Virus record (IMG/VR): IMGVR_UViG_3300027704_000164
Location: 1 to 23,533 of that record
Reading direction: 5' to 3' (one strand)
Source of the DNA: a virus
DNA: 23,533 bases
Of this stretch, positions 1 to 8,104 are shown one piece after another. The notes beneath the pieces were generated by a model that was given only the letters and a program-made list of their open reading frames with translations, did no database searches and was not told where the DNA came from. Position 1 is the stretch's first letter; the number at the start of each line of letters is the position of its first letter. The position numbers and the translations under genes are program-made.

Positions 1-1
1 A

Positions 2-964
2 AGTGCTGCTAGAGCGCCTTATATGGCTGCTAACAATTTAAATGCTAATCCAGCTGCTCAACCTTCAAACATGAGCAATGAGATATGGAGTGGCTTATCT
101 GAAGGGCAACGTAATTTCTTTGGAAATGTTGCTACAGGTAGTGGTGGTAATGATGGAAGTAATCTATCTTACAGTAACAATGGTAATAATATTATGGCTC
201 AAGATAATGCTAATACAACTGGAGCTACTGTCTCTGGTGATAACGGTCAATACTTTAATGGAGGTTATACAGGAACTGCAGTAGAGCAGTTGTCTCAAGC
301 TCGTGCTCCTCGTGGTATGGCTATTGATAGTATCTATGGAAGTACACGTTTTAATCCTTTAACAGGTCAAATGGACACAACCACAGCGCCTGAGTACGAA
401 CAGTTCCAACAGGGGTTGTTAGGACAGCTTCAGGGCTCTCAGGAGGCCTATCAGAGCTTTGATCCTCAAGATGCTGCCTCAGAGTACCTGCGTGGTGTAA
501 ACGCCATTAGAGAGCCTCTGAGACAGGGACAGGAGCAGTCGGCATTGAGTCGTTTAGTTCAGTCTGGTAAACTAGGTTCTACTGCTGGTACACAAGCTTT
601 AGCTCAGTTAGCTTCAGAGCAAGAGAACCAGCGTTTCCAAGAAGGTGTACAGGCTACTCAGTATGGTGCAGACATGCAAGATCGTATGTTACGTAATCAA
701 GCTGGTATGTTTGGTCTTACTTCTCAAGTAGCTAATCAACAGTTCTTACCACAACAGCAAGCAATGGCTGCTGTGCCTGTGATGCAAGAGATCTATGGCT
801 TTGCTCAAGAGCCTCAGTTCCAAGAATCTCAAGCTAAACAAGGTATTGCTGCTCAAAGGAGTGCAAATAATACTCAAAACTGGTGGGATCTAGGCACTGC
901 TGCTTTAGGGACTCAAGGTGGTCAGGACATAGTAGCAGGTGCTTGGGACTGGTTAACTAGCTAG
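2..964 (+). CDS. Putative internal virion / DNA-ejection protein, 5' partial
   Basis: The reading frame is open to the left edge. Codons before the first visible ATG (position 23) read in frame as SAARAPY and match the Ala/Pro/Asn-rich composition that follows, so the true start is probably outside the window; if the ATG is used the protein is 313 aa. Counted from that ATG, residues 1-90 are Asn/Gly/Ser-rich and low-complexity. Residues about 125-275 are Gln/Ala-rich and helical, with a Gln-heavy stretch near FLPQQQAMA. The C-terminus is Trp-rich (NWWDLG, WDWLTS). No signal peptide, membrane helix or catalytic motif is visible. It sits first in a run of three large proteins followed by a lysozyme-domain protein, which resembles the internal-core gene block of T7-like podoviruses (gp14-gp15-gp16). 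The role is inferred from context and composition only; a tail or adaptor component is an alternative. Confidence 0.6.
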   Translation, partial: SAARAPYMAANNLNANPAAQPSNMSNEIWSGLSEGQRNFFGNVATGSGGNDGSNLSYSNNGNNIMAQDNANTTGATVSGDNGQYFNGGYTGTAVEQLSQARAPRGMAIDSIYGSTRFNPLTGQMDTTTAPEYEQFQQGLLGQLQGSQEAYQSFDPQDAASEYLRGVNAIREPLRQGQEQSALSRLVQSGKLGSTAGTQALAQLASEQENQRFQEGVQATQYGADMQDRMLRNQAGMFGLTSQVANQQFLPQQQAMAAVPVMQEIYGFAQEPQFQESQAKQGIAAQRSANNTQNWWDLGTAALGTQGGQDIVAGAWDWLTS

Positions 965-997
965 ACTTAACAATATACACATACGGAGTATTACCAC

Positions 998-2371
998 ATG
1001 GCAGGATTATTCGGCTCAGGCCCACAATCAAACATATTGAATACAGTAGCAGGCTCATATACTGCTATGCTCAATGCTGAGAAGCAGAAAGGACAAGCAG
1101 CACATAAGGCTTTAGGTGCTTTTGGTGAGGCTATAAGCCCTAAAGCTATTGGCATGACTAACTTTAAGAATGACTTTAAGAATGCTGACTGGTCTAAACC
1201 AGAGACTTATGCGCAGGCAGGGCAGCAGATCATGGCCTTTGATCCTCAAGCTGGATTGTCTATGATAGATAAAGGTAGGTCTTTGGCTGCTTCTATGGCT
1301 CCTAAAGACCCTGTATGGGAAAAAATAGAAGTAGTTAATGCTGATGGTTCTACATCTATAAGCTTTCAGAACATGAATACTTATGTGGAAGGGACTACTT
1401 CCATTTCTAAATCAAATGCTCCTATTGTAAACGCATCAGCGACTATAGACGGTAAAGTCTATCAAGGGACAAGACAGGGAGAGGCCTTTACTCCTTTTGA
1501 ACAGGATACTGGCAAGTCTGTAACTCCTTCTACTCAAGCTACACAAGATACGTTTACAGGCGCACAATTAAGGGGTAATCCTAAATATGAAGGCATGGAG
1601 TTTAAAGATGACGTTGTATATCAAGTTAACTCTATTACAAACGCAATTAGTCCTGTAGGGAAGACAGGATTAGAGGATCCTTCTCAAGGAACTACCTTAT
1701 ATCAAAACGCTAAAACTATCGCAGGCCCTGCGGCTAAACCAGAAGACGTAATAAAGTCTATGGAAAAGTTATCAGGAATTGCTGTGGATACTTCTCTATC
1801 TATTAACGACATTACCTCAGTAATGGGTACTTTTAGTAAGGCAGTTTCAACTAATGTTAAAAAGATTGAAGAAGCTGATACTGTTTTAGATCTTACATCT
1901 GGAATAACTTCAGGTACTCCTATAGGTAAGATCTCTAATATAGCAACTCAGATGACTAAGAACTTGTTTGGAGGCAGTGCAGTAAAAGCACAGGCTGAAT
2001 TGGATAATTTCCGTAATTCTGATAAGTTTACTACAAGAGTAGGTAATGCAGTCAGTAACTTTCTTAATGGTGTACATACAGCAGAGACAGTTAAAGGCTA
2101 TCAAGTGCTTGCTGCATATGTAAAACAAAAAGAAACAAATAAGTATAATGACATTAGGGCTAATCAAGCTAATGCATTAAGTTATGCTGAGAATCTAACT
2201 GAGAAGCAATTAGATCAACTACTAGGCCCTGTAAAAGGTGTGATGGCAGCAGAAGGTACAGAAGATGATACTTATCTGATTAATGGTGAGTATTGGGAAG
2301 TAAGAAACGGAATAGCTAATAAGCTGTTTGTTAATGACTTGTCTAAACCATTTGAAACTACAGGCCAATAA
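998..2371 (+). CDS. Putative internal virion protein, 457 aa
   Basis: A 457-residue soluble protein, not recognised at family level. The start is the ATG after a GGAG ribosome site (cggagtattaccac). The N-terminal 60 residues are Ala/Gly-rich and helical (SYTAMLNAEKQKGQAAHKAL). The middle, about 100-240, is Ser/Thr/Gly-rich and probably beta-structured, and the C-terminal half is mixed helical with many Asn and Lys. No membrane segment, cysteine cluster or enzyme motif is visible. The stop is two bases from the next start, so it is cotranscribed and probably translationally coupled with the 945-aa gene. Its place between the left-edge structural gene and the giant gene corresponds to T7 gene 15, whose product forms part of the ejected core. 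That equivalence is positional inference; sequence similarity to gp15 is not apparent by eye. Confidence 0.6.
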   Translation: MAGLFGSGPQSNILNTVAGSYTAMLNAEKQKGQAAHKALGAFGEAISPKAIGMTNFKNDFKNADWSKPETYAQAGQQIMAFDPQAGLSMIDKGRSLAASMAPKDPVWEKIEVVNADGSTSISFQNMNTYVEGTTSISKSNAPIVNASATIDGKVYQGTRQGEAFTPFEQDTGKSVTPSTQATQDTFTGAQLRGNPKYEGMEFKDDVVYQVNSITNAISPVGKTGLEDPSQGTTLYQNAKTIAGPAAKPEDVIKSMEKLSGIAVDTSLSINDITSVMGTFSKAVSTNVKKIEEADTVLDLTSGITSGTPIGKISNIATQMTKNLFGGSAVKAQAELDNFRNSDKFTTRVGNAVSNFLNGVHTAETVKGYQVLAAYVKQKETNKYNDIRANQANALSYAENLTEKQLDQLLGPVKGVMAAEGTEDDTYLINGEYWEVRNGIANKLFVNDLSKPFETTGQ

Positions 2372-2373
2372 CT

Positions 2374-5211
2374 ATGGATTTCAGTAATGCAGTTAGAGTA
2401 GGCAGTGTCACAGGAGAATCTCAAGTCCCTGTAGATATAGATACTAATACACAGAAGCCGATGGACTTTTCTAATGCTACAAAAGTTGTTAAGTCTACTC
2501 GTGAAATGTTTGAAGATATGGCATTGAATGATATAGATCAAGAGCGAGTAGGTAAGTCTAGGCAAGGAGAAGATGAATCAACATTAGGATATTGGAGAAG
2601 AATTACTGCTGAAGGTTTTGAGAGGGCTGTTGTTACTGGTTTAGATACTGTAATTCCTGATGATGTTATTGATCGCCTTAGTGGTCAGACATCTCGTGGT
2701 ATTGATCCTGATGCTCCTTGGATAAACCAAAAGCAAACTCGTTTCATGTCACCTAAAGAGCTACATAAGCATCGTGCATTCATACGAGAGAACCTAACGC
2801 CCTTTAGTGGCCAAGAGCCTATGCCTCCTACAGCTACACAAGGTAATCCACTGTCTGGTACTGAAACAGCCGTTAGGTTCTTAGCAGCAGGTACAGAAGG
2901 TGGTGGAGACATAACGAACTTAGCTACGACAGCTCCTCGTATTATAGCTAACGTAGCTCAATCTATTCTACCTAGTGCTGTAGCTGACTTAGCTGTTAAT
3001 GAAGCTGCATCAGCTCTTGAGGGAGCAGACCTAAGCACTAGTACAAAACAAAACATATTATTAGGCATGGGTATAGCAGGTGGTGTGACTACATCCCTTG
3101 CTCAGTCTACTCTACCAATATTAGCAATCTCCTATAAAAACGTAAAACAGTTAAATCCTTCAAAAGAAGTAACTAATACTTTAAATAAATATCAAACACG
3201 CTTTGCTGAAAGAGTAGCGGAGCATGGTGGTGACTTCTCTTTAATAATGGAAGAAGCCTATGCAATACAGGAAGCATTAGGAGGGACTCCTCTAAAGATA
3301 ATTCCAATAGCAGCCGCTATGCAGAACGATATCATGAAAGGACAGTTCAATAAATTCTATGGAGACGGAGGAGATGCTAAGTTTAGAGCTAATATAAATG
3401 AGGCAATTAAAGAATTTGAAGAAGCTCAAGGAACGATGTTAAAGAGATTAACTGAAGGGCCTACACCTGCAACTGAAGGATTGACGTTACCTGACGTAAT
3501 TAAAAGAGAGACGGATAAAAGGACTTTATTTGAAACAAAACGACAAGAGCATTTGCAATCAAGGATTGAGCAGGCAGATGCTAAAATATATGAAGTGACT
3601 AATAAGCTAACAAAAGTTGACGCTAAAACTGACATAGGCGCAGCGGCACAAGGACTCCTAAATAATAAAAAGAAGTTAGTTAAGCAGCGGCTAACTCCTA
3701 TGTACAATGAATGGAAGGAAAACGCTAAAGCTAATTTTATTGAATTAGATACTGAAGGTGTTGATAACATGCTAGGTTGGATAAATAACCTGCCTACTGA
3801 CGAAGGTAAGTTTTTAGCTAAATTTAGTCCTCTTTTAGATGTAGTTAAAAGGACTGAAATAGATCCAGAATCAGGAGTTTCATTAGAGACTTATAAAGCT
3901 GTTGATCTATTAGGTTTAAAGAACCAAATCAATGGAAGACTTCGTGATCTATCGAGCACTACTGATTCTGCTGGTAGAGTACAACAACGTATACTGAATG
4001 ATTTTAAAGAAGGGCCTTTAGCCTCTGCATTAGATGACTTGCCGGATGGCTATGGACAAACTTTAAATGCTTTAGATGCACTCTATTATAAAGAAGTAGG
4101 CATTCCTTTTGATTCTGCTGGTGTAGCTAAGATGTCTGTAACTAAGTTCACTACTACAGTTGCTAATGACCTAACTAAACTACAGAACGCTAGGGACTTC
4201 ATTAGTGCAATGGGAGAGCAAGGAATTCCTGTATTAAAGGATGCTATCTATGCAAAGATAAATGGTAAAGCTATAAAAGGCACAGATCCTGCTAATGAAA
4301 AGATTATAACTGCTTGGCTTACTGATAAAGATAATGCTCAATTAATATCTTTAGTTCCTAACTTACGAGATGAGCTTTCAGATGCCGCAAGTTCTATATC
4401 AAATGCTAAAGCAACGATGAGCCGTCTTAAAGCAGATTCGGCAATTAACTCTTATCAAGCTACTGATGATTTCTTAAAACTAGTGCGTGGTAATGGCTTA
4501 GATGGCACAGTTAATAAACTAATAAAAAGCGGTGGTGCTAGTATGGACGACATACTCCCTCTGTTAAAGGACATGGACATAGAAAGTGAGATTATGTTCC
4601 GTACAGGCATTCGCCTACAGTTAGTTGAAAAGGCAATGAATAATAAGTCGAGTACGACAGCAGGGGCAACTAAACCAAAATCCTCTGAATTCATAAGGAA
4701 GAATAGAGAAGTATTTACTGAGTTCTTTGGTAAAGGATATATTGAAGAAGTTGATCTAGCAATGAAAGCTTTTGATGTAGTATCTGAAGGAGCTAAAGTA
4801 GCTGACATACCAGTGAGGTCTGCTGCTAAAGCAAATGAACTCCTTGCTTCTACTGTAGGTATGCCTGCATCTGAAATATTAGCTCTACAACGAAGGACTA
4901 ATAATAACCAAATGAGCCCAGTGGGAGCAGCATCAGTAGCTGTTTCTAAAGTGGGTAATTTCCTACTCCAAGGTAAAAAAGAAGCTCGTTTGAAAGAGCT
5001 AGTCTATGATCCTATAATAGTTACTAAATTAGCTAAACTATATAAAGAGTATGCCAAGGTAACTTTAACAGATAGGGGAATTGCTGTTAAAGATGCAATG
5101 CAAGAAGTAATACTTAATAACACTAGACGTGGCATATTCATAGGTGCGCGTGAAGAAAGACTTAATGACTTAACGCAGGGTGAGCAGCAACAACAGGAGG
5201 GACAACAATAA
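2374..5211 (+). CDS. Large putative internal virion / ejection protein, 945 aa
   Basis: The longest gene in the window. It lies where T7 carries gene 16 (1318 aa), but no lytic transglycosylase motif is visible; a muramidase-like domain is in the next gene instead. The N-terminus has a short internal repeat: MDFSNA at residues 1-6 and again at 30-35. Residues about 227-252 (NILLGMGIAGG and following) form the only long hydrophobic glycine-containing segment and could contact membrane during ejection. From about 265 to 900 the protein is strongly helical and charged, with many Lys/Glu repeats, as expected of an elongated virion core protein. The C-terminus is a Gln tract (GEQQQQEGQQ). The stop TAATG overlaps the next start by one base. 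Function is inferred from size, order and helical character; the exact family is not recognised. Confidence 0.6.
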   Translation: MDFSNAVRVGSVTGESQVPVDIDTNTQKPMDFSNATKVVKSTREMFEDMALNDIDQERVGKSRQGEDESTLGYWRRITAEGFERAVVTGLDTVIPDDVIDRLSGQTSRGIDPDAPWINQKQTRFMSPKELHKHRAFIRENLTPFSGQEPMPPTATQGNPLSGTETAVRFLAAGTEGGGDITNLATTAPRIIANVAQSILPSAVADLAVNEAASALEGADLSTSTKQNILLGMGIAGGVTTSLAQSTLPILAISYKNVKQLNPSKEVTNTLNKYQTRFAERVAEHGGDFSLIMEEAYAIQEALGGTPLKIIPIAAAMQNDIMKGQFNKFYGDGGDAKFRANINEAIKEFEEAQGTMLKRLTEGPTPATEGLTLPDVIKRETDKRTLFETKRQEHLQSRIEQADAKIYEVTNKLTKVDAKTDIGAAAQGLLNNKKKLVKQRLTPMYNEWKENAKANFIELDTEGVDNMLGWINNLPTDEGKFLAKFSPLLDVVKRTEIDPESGVSLETYKAVDLLGLKNQINGRLRDLSSTTDSAGRVQQRILNDFKEGPLASALDDLPDGYGQTLNALDALYYKEVGIPFDSAGVAKMSVTKFTTTVANDLTKLQNARDFISAMGEQGIPVLKDAIYAKINGKAIKGTDPANEKIITAWLTDKDNAQLISLVPNLRDELSDAASSISNAKATMSRLKADSAINSYQATDDFLKLVRGNGLDGTVNKLIKSGGASMDDILPLLKDMDIESEIMFRTGIRLQLVEKAMNNKSSTTAGATKPKSSEFIRKNREVFTEFFGKGYIEEVDLAMKAFDVVSEGAKVADIPVRSAAKANELLASTVGMPASEILALQRRTNNNQMSPVGAASVAVSKVGNFLLQGKKEARLKELVYDPIIVTKLAKLYKEYAKVTLTDRGIAVKDAMQEVILNNTRRGIFIGAREERLNDLTQGEQQQQEGQQ

Positions 5212-6308
5212 TGTTTGAAGACATGATGGCGATGTACGAAAAAGGTAAACAAGAACTATCTAATATATGGGAAGCTATAGACTCAGTTAAAGTAGCTGCT
5301 CAAGCATCAGACGCAATTAAGACTGCTTCTGGTACTCCTGAGAATGCTAATATGGTAAAAGCTATAGAAGAGTCTAGGGCCCTTAATACTCCTGTGCAAC
5401 TAGAATCTGGTATCTTTAACGATACTACTGCTAATTTAGGCACTCAAGGGTTAACTGATAATACTATAGAGGTTTCTCCTTTAGAAGCTCAAGGGTTTAC
5501 TCCTGAACGTAGGCCAGACTCTTTGACCTCAGAGAATGTTTCCCCTTTAGAGGCTCAAGGGTTTACTCCTGAACGTAGGCCAGACTCTTTGACCTCAGAG
5601 GATGTTTCCCCTCGTTATATAGAGAATGCCCTAAAAGCATTTGGAGGATTAGAAGGATTAGATCATGGAGCTGATGGCAAGTTAGTTAATGGTAGACGGA
5701 CATACAACTATGGAGTTGAAGAAGACACTTTATCAGATCTAGGCATTGAAAGGACTGATTACGCTAATGAAGAAGGTGTAGTAGATGATCTAGCCGTTGC
5801 TAAAGAAGTAGGAAAATCTTTTCATAAAGCAGTGTCATCAAAGATACCATCATTTAGAAAGATGCCTGAAGAAGTCTATGATGTGGCATTTAGTCTCGTA
5901 TGGAACGCAGGGAAAACCGCGTTTAAAGGTTATAATTTAGGCAAGAACCTAAACAATATAGCAAAATCTGATGACACTGAGGAAGTAAAGAAAGGTAAGT
6001 ATGCTACTGAGTTACGTAATAATTTACTAGACGTTGTAAGGGCTAAAATAAAGAAAGCTGACGGTACAATAGGTAGTTATGTACAAGCAGGTTTAGCTAA
6101 TAGACGAGGTAGGGATTATAATTTAGCTGCTGAGGCATTAGGAGCTGATAAAATAACTGAATACAGGGTATCTAAAAAAGGTACTGGTACTAAAATAGAT
6201 TACTTTACTGAAGAAGGGGGAGACACTCCTATAAAAACAGTAACATCTACTAAAGCAATAGTGCCTGCTGAAACAAGTAAGCTAGGAATTAAGTATAATG
6301 TAGGTTAA
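5211..6308 (+). CDS. Virion-associated protein with C-terminal GH24 lysozyme-like domain
   Basis: A 365-aa protein. Residues 1-85 are a helical acidic leader. Residues 88-131 are two tandem 22-residue copies of a unit starting VSPLEAQGFTPERR. Residues about 135-310 look like a phage GH24 muramidase. LEGL holds a candidate catalytic Glu at 148, TYNYG at 164-168 matches the Thr-containing TxGYG segment, SLVWNAGKTAF (228-238) matches the conserved Asn/Gly segment, and GLANRRGRDYNLA (294-306) matches the GLxxRRxxExxL motif of phage endolysins. The Asp of the usual E-8-D-5-T triad is not clear; D151 or D155 could serve. GH24 enzymes cleave the N-acetylmuramic acid to N-acetylglucosamine bond of peptidoglycan. 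As the last gene of the ejection-protein block and with a non-secretory leader, it is more likely a virion enzyme that opens the wall at entry than the only lysis endolysin, though an endolysin role cannot be excluded. Confidence 0.7.
   Translation: MFEDMMAMYEKGKQELSNIWEAIDSVKVAAQASDAIKTASGTPENANMVKAIEESRALNTPVQLESGIFNDTTANLGTQGLTDNTIEVSPLEAQGFTPERRPDSLTSENVSPLEAQGFTPERRPDSLTSEDVSPRYIENALKAFGGLEGLDHGADGKLVNGRRTYNYGVEEDTLSDLGIERTDYANEEGVVDDLAVAKEVGKSFHKAVSSKIPSFRKMPEEVYDVAFSLVWNAGKTAFKGYNLGKNLNNIAKSDDTEEVKKGKYATELRNNLLDVVRAKIKKADGTIGSYVQAGLANRRGRDYNLAAEALGADKITEYRVSKKGTGTKIDYFTEEGGDTPIKTVTSTKAIVPAETSKLGIKYNVG
5472..5603 (+). repeat. Two tandem 66-bp in-frame repeats in the lysozyme-like gene
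   Basis: Copy 1 is 5472-5537 and copy 2 is 5538-5603. By direct comparison they differ at only three bases: two are silent and one changes Asn to Asp at the last residue. A third partial unit (GTTTCCCCT, encoding VSP) begins immediately after. The unit encodes 22 residues beginning VSPLEAQGF, and it lies between the leader and the muramidase domain, so it acts as a linker or a short binding motif. The near-identity at third positions indicates recent duplication. Confidence 0.95.
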
Positions 6309-6320
6309 ACCCTAAGAACT

Positions 6321-6354
6321 AAAAGGCCCCTTAGATCACTCTTTGGGGCCTTTT
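6321..6354. terminator. Hairpin terminator between convergent operons
   Basis: AAAAGGCCCC (6321-6330) pairs perfectly with GGGGCCTTTT (6345-6354), a 10-bp stem around a 14-base loop. On the + strand it continues TTTTGTTT, a good intrinsic terminator for the late operon that ends at 6308. On the - strand the U-run is only the four bases inside the stem, so termination of the leftward operon, whose last stop is at 6361, is probably weaker. Confidence 0.88.
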
Positions 6355-6360
6355 GTTTAC

Positions 6361-6582
6361 CTATTGATTACCACGTTTATCTTCTAGTTCTATGAGTAGA
6401 TCAACATATTGCTTAATCTTCTCTAAGTCCTCAATGCCGTTCTTATCTCGCCATCTAGATATATACTTTACTATACATCCTTCGATAAATCCAAGACCAT
6501 TAGCGTGTATGTACTCAATAGGCTGGATAGTTGAGTTAATATAGTGATCACCTCCTACTTGCCTTTCTAACGCACTACCCAT
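6361..6582 (-). CDS. DUF3310 protein (related to T7 gp1.7 nucleotide kinase domain)
   Basis: A 73-aa protein with the DUF3310 signature QVGGDHY, followed by QPIEYI, a Gly-Phe-Glu-Gly-containing segment and VKYISRWRDKNGIEDLEKI. The family occurs in many phages and in T7 gene 1.7, which has been reported as a nucleotide kinase lacking a classical P-loop. A role in nucleotide metabolism is therefore plausible but not shown by this sequence alone. The ATG at 6582 was chosen over an in-frame TTG two codons upstream because the GGAG ribosome site is three bases from the TTG and nine from the ATG. It is the last gene of the leftward operon, and its start overlaps the end of the upstream 52-aa gene. 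Confidence 0.82.
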   Translation of the reverse strand: MGSALERQVGGDHYINSTIQPIEYIHANGLGFIEGCIVKYISRWRDKNGIEDLEKIKQYVDLLIELEDKRGNQ

Positions 6583-6733
6583 CTTCAAAGTCTCCTCTCT
6601 CTATAGCAATCATTAATTTATCATCAAAACGCTCAAGCAGCTCGTCAGCAGAGATACATAATATTTCAACTAACAGGTCTATGTCATAGTCTCTGATGAT
6701 GTCTTCTATTAGCTCTTCTACTGTCTTAGCCAT
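6575..6733 (-). CDS. Small acidic hypothetical protein, 52 aa
   Basis: Found by translating the space between endonuclease I and the DUF3310 gene on the minus strand. The ATG at 6733 lies inside the 3' end of endonuclease I, and the stop TAG overlaps the DUF3310 start by 8 bases. The product begins MAKTVEELIEDIIRDY and ends ERGDFEDG. It is rich in Asp and Glu, looks entirely helical, and has one Cys. A GGAG lies 11 bases before the ATG. Double overlap with both neighbours and lack of any intergenic gap support a real gene. No family recognised. Confidence 0.6.
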   Translation of the reverse strand: MAKTVEELIEDIIRDYDIDLLVEILCISADELLERFDDKLMIAIERGDFEDG

Positions 6734-7106
6734 TGATCGTTTCACTCCAGTCATTCAAGCTACTCATATCGTCTTTAGCGAACCATTTGATACCTTGCTT
6801 CTCACACCATCCTGCATTGGTGAGCTTAGCTCCTCTACGTATCTTCTGATGTGGGCTAGACCATACAAAGGCAAACACTTTACCTTCTTTGAGCATCTGC
6901 TCGTGTATAGCTTTATATTTCTGAGTGTCTCCTGATCTAAAGAACCCCTTAACTTCAACGAAGACTTTACCTTTGATGAAGTCAGGATTGTATGTTCTAT
7001 GTATGGTGTACTTCATCTTTTCAGACTCATACCCCCAATCTTTCAGACCCTCAGCTATCTTAGCTTCTAGTTTACTTCGATACTTTGGCAGTTGCTTGCT
7101 TGGCAT
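6726..7106 (-). CDS. Endonuclease I, Holliday junction resolvase (T7 gp3-like)
   Basis: 126 aa against 149 in T7. The PD-(D/E)XK active site is intact: E14 in RSKLEAKIAEGL, D42 in YNPDF, and E51 with K53 in VFVEVKG. These correspond to T7 E20, D55, E65 and K67. The downstream segments FAFVWSSPHQKIRRGAKLT and WCEKQGIKW also parallel T7 gp3 (VFSSSRTKLYKGS, FCEKHGIKF). The T7 enzyme is a dimer that cuts four-way and other branched DNA, resolving replicative concatemers before packaging and helping break down host DNA. A GGAAGAG site precedes the ATG. The start overlaps the upstream DUF1737 gene and the stop overlaps the next small gene, so it is embedded in the replication operon. Assignment is secure from the motifs. 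Confidence 0.93.
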   Translation of the reverse strand: MPSKQLPKYRSKLEAKIAEGLKDWGYESEKMKYTIHRTYNPDFIKGKVFVEVKGFFRSGDTQKYKAIHEQMLKEGKVFAFVWSSPHQKIRRGAKLTNAGWCEKQGIKWFAKDDMSSLNDWSETING

Positions 7107-7260
7107 CTTTCTCTTCCTTCAATAGAGCTTGAACCATTTGGCCTGTTCCATCAATAAAAGGATTGCCGTGTAGGTTCCATCCGTCATTTAGAAGTTCATT
7201 GATCTGTTGCTCAAATCGTTCTGAACGAGGAGTCTTTACTACTTTGTACGTTACTTTCAT
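7072..7260 (-). CDS. DUF1737-like small protein, 62 aa
   Basis: The sequence fits the DUF1737 pattern: a YKVVKTP beta strand, a helix (FEQQINELLNDGW), a Gly/Pro turn (HGNPFIDGTGQM) and a closing VQALLK strand. Members are short proteins of unknown function found in bacteria and phages. Here a Lys/Ala-rich C-terminal tail follows (residues 49-62). It lies between exonuclease and endonuclease I, starts two bases before the exonuclease stop codon in the direction of transcription, and overlaps the endonuclease I start by 35 bases. Cotranscription with two nucleases makes a role in DNA metabolism possible, but nothing in the sequence proves it. Confidence 0.75.
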   Translation of the reverse strand: MKVTYKVVKTPRSERFEQQINELLNDGWNLHGNPFIDGTGQMVQALLKEEKDAKQATAKVSK

Positions 7261-7261
7261 T

Positions 7262-8104
7262 TTACTTATTCTCTGTTATTTCAGTTACGCGAGGGACGCT
7301 CCATACTTCCGTAAGGAACTTAGGGCCTGTACTATATAAGAAAGTTCTTAACTCAGGATAGCATGTATGCTTGTAAGGGCAATAAGAGCATTGTGTAGAT
7401 AACTTCATGTTCCCGCTTTTACCATCTGCTACGGGATAGCTACATTGCTCAGGCATTTCATCTTTAGAAGTAATATCCTTCAAGTGAGTGATCCTGTCTT
7501 CAATACTCTCGCCTTGTGTTAAGTCTATCATTGCTAAAGCTAAATGTCCATTGCCTTTGTCCATAGCTAGCCAACCTCCCTCCTTAACACCTAGTCCAGC
7601 GCCATAGCCTTTCAACTGTGCTACATAACCAAAGGGATCATCAAACTCTACTGTATTATCTTTAAACTTCTTAAAGGCAAAACTAGAAGCTGACTTAACA
7701 TCTATGAGCTTACCATCAATCGTACAATCCATAGAGCCTTTAACTCCATTGATCTCTACCTTGCCTTGCTCATTAGCTACCTCATGGCCTCCTAAGCGTA
7801 CTAACAGTAGCACTAGTTCTTCTATTACATGTCCATATAGAAACTTAATCAACGTAGAGGGCTCTAGCTCCTCTTTAGGGTAGTTCTTAGAGTTAAGCCA
7901 TACCTGTCTATCAGGTTTACCTACGGACGACATACGCAAGCGTGTGGTGTCTCCTCTCTCTTCAAACAATGACTTAAATACAGCCTCCTTTACGTTATTT
8001 CCGAATAGATCAAAGATCTTATCTACGTCTACATCTGGATCTGCTTTACTTGTCTTTAATACTGCATATACATCTTCTATTAAAGTATCTAATGTCTTAG
8101 TCAT
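7262..8104 (-). CDS. PD-(D/E)XK exonuclease, RecB/Cas4-type
   Basis: 280 aa from the chosen ATG at 8104. Motifs in order: GHVIEE with the helix Glu at about 95; GSMDCTIDG with Asp 126; LIDVKSAS with Asp 135 and Lys 137; and QLKGY with Gln 163 and Tyr 167. This is the RecB-family nuclease signature. Cys 221, 239, 242 and 248 (the last three in QCSYCPYKHTC) form a C-terminal cluster like the iron-sulphur cysteines of Cas4/AddB. The single N-terminal Cys usual in Cas4 is missing: RMSSVGKPDRQVW has Lys-Pro there. It probably fills the role of T7 gp6 in host DNA breakdown and recombination. The in-frame ATG at 8113 is less likely, because AAGGAAG directly abuts it but is well spaced from the second ATG. 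Confidence 0.85.
   Translation of the reverse strand: MTKTLDTLIEDVYAVLKTSKADPDVDVDKIFDLFGNNVKEAVFKSLFEERGDTTRLRMSSVGKPDRQVWLNSKNYPKEELEPSTLIKFLYGHVIEELVLLLVRLGGHEVANEQGKVEINGVKGSMDCTIDGKLIDVKSASSFAFKKFKDNTVEFDDPFGYVAQLKGYGAGLGVKEGGWLAMDKGNGHLALAMIDLTQGESIEDRITHLKDITSKDEMPEQCSYPVADGKSGNMKLSTQCSYCPYKHTCYPELRTFLYSTGPKFLTEVWSVPRVTEITENK

Noticed and set aside
78-284. 68-codon open frame overlapping the left-edge structural gene
   Set aside because: Out-of-frame shadow of an Asn/Gly-rich coding region; hydrophobic product arises from the frame shift of repetitive codons.
2272-2565. 97-codon minus-strand frame across the junction of two virion genes
   Set aside because: Opposite strand to a compact operon, no ribosome site, and product composition typical of antisense reading.
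5108-5117. TAATACTTAA, the core of the shared control module, inside the 945-aa gene about 94 bp before the lysozyme-like gene
   Set aside because: It lacks the CTTAAG and CTCTWWAG flanks and is fully explained by the codons of the gene; a chance match in AT-rich DNA is likely.
6696-6935. 79-codon + strand frame across the endonuclease I gene
   Set aside because: Antisense of a gene with intact catalytic motifs; no independent support.
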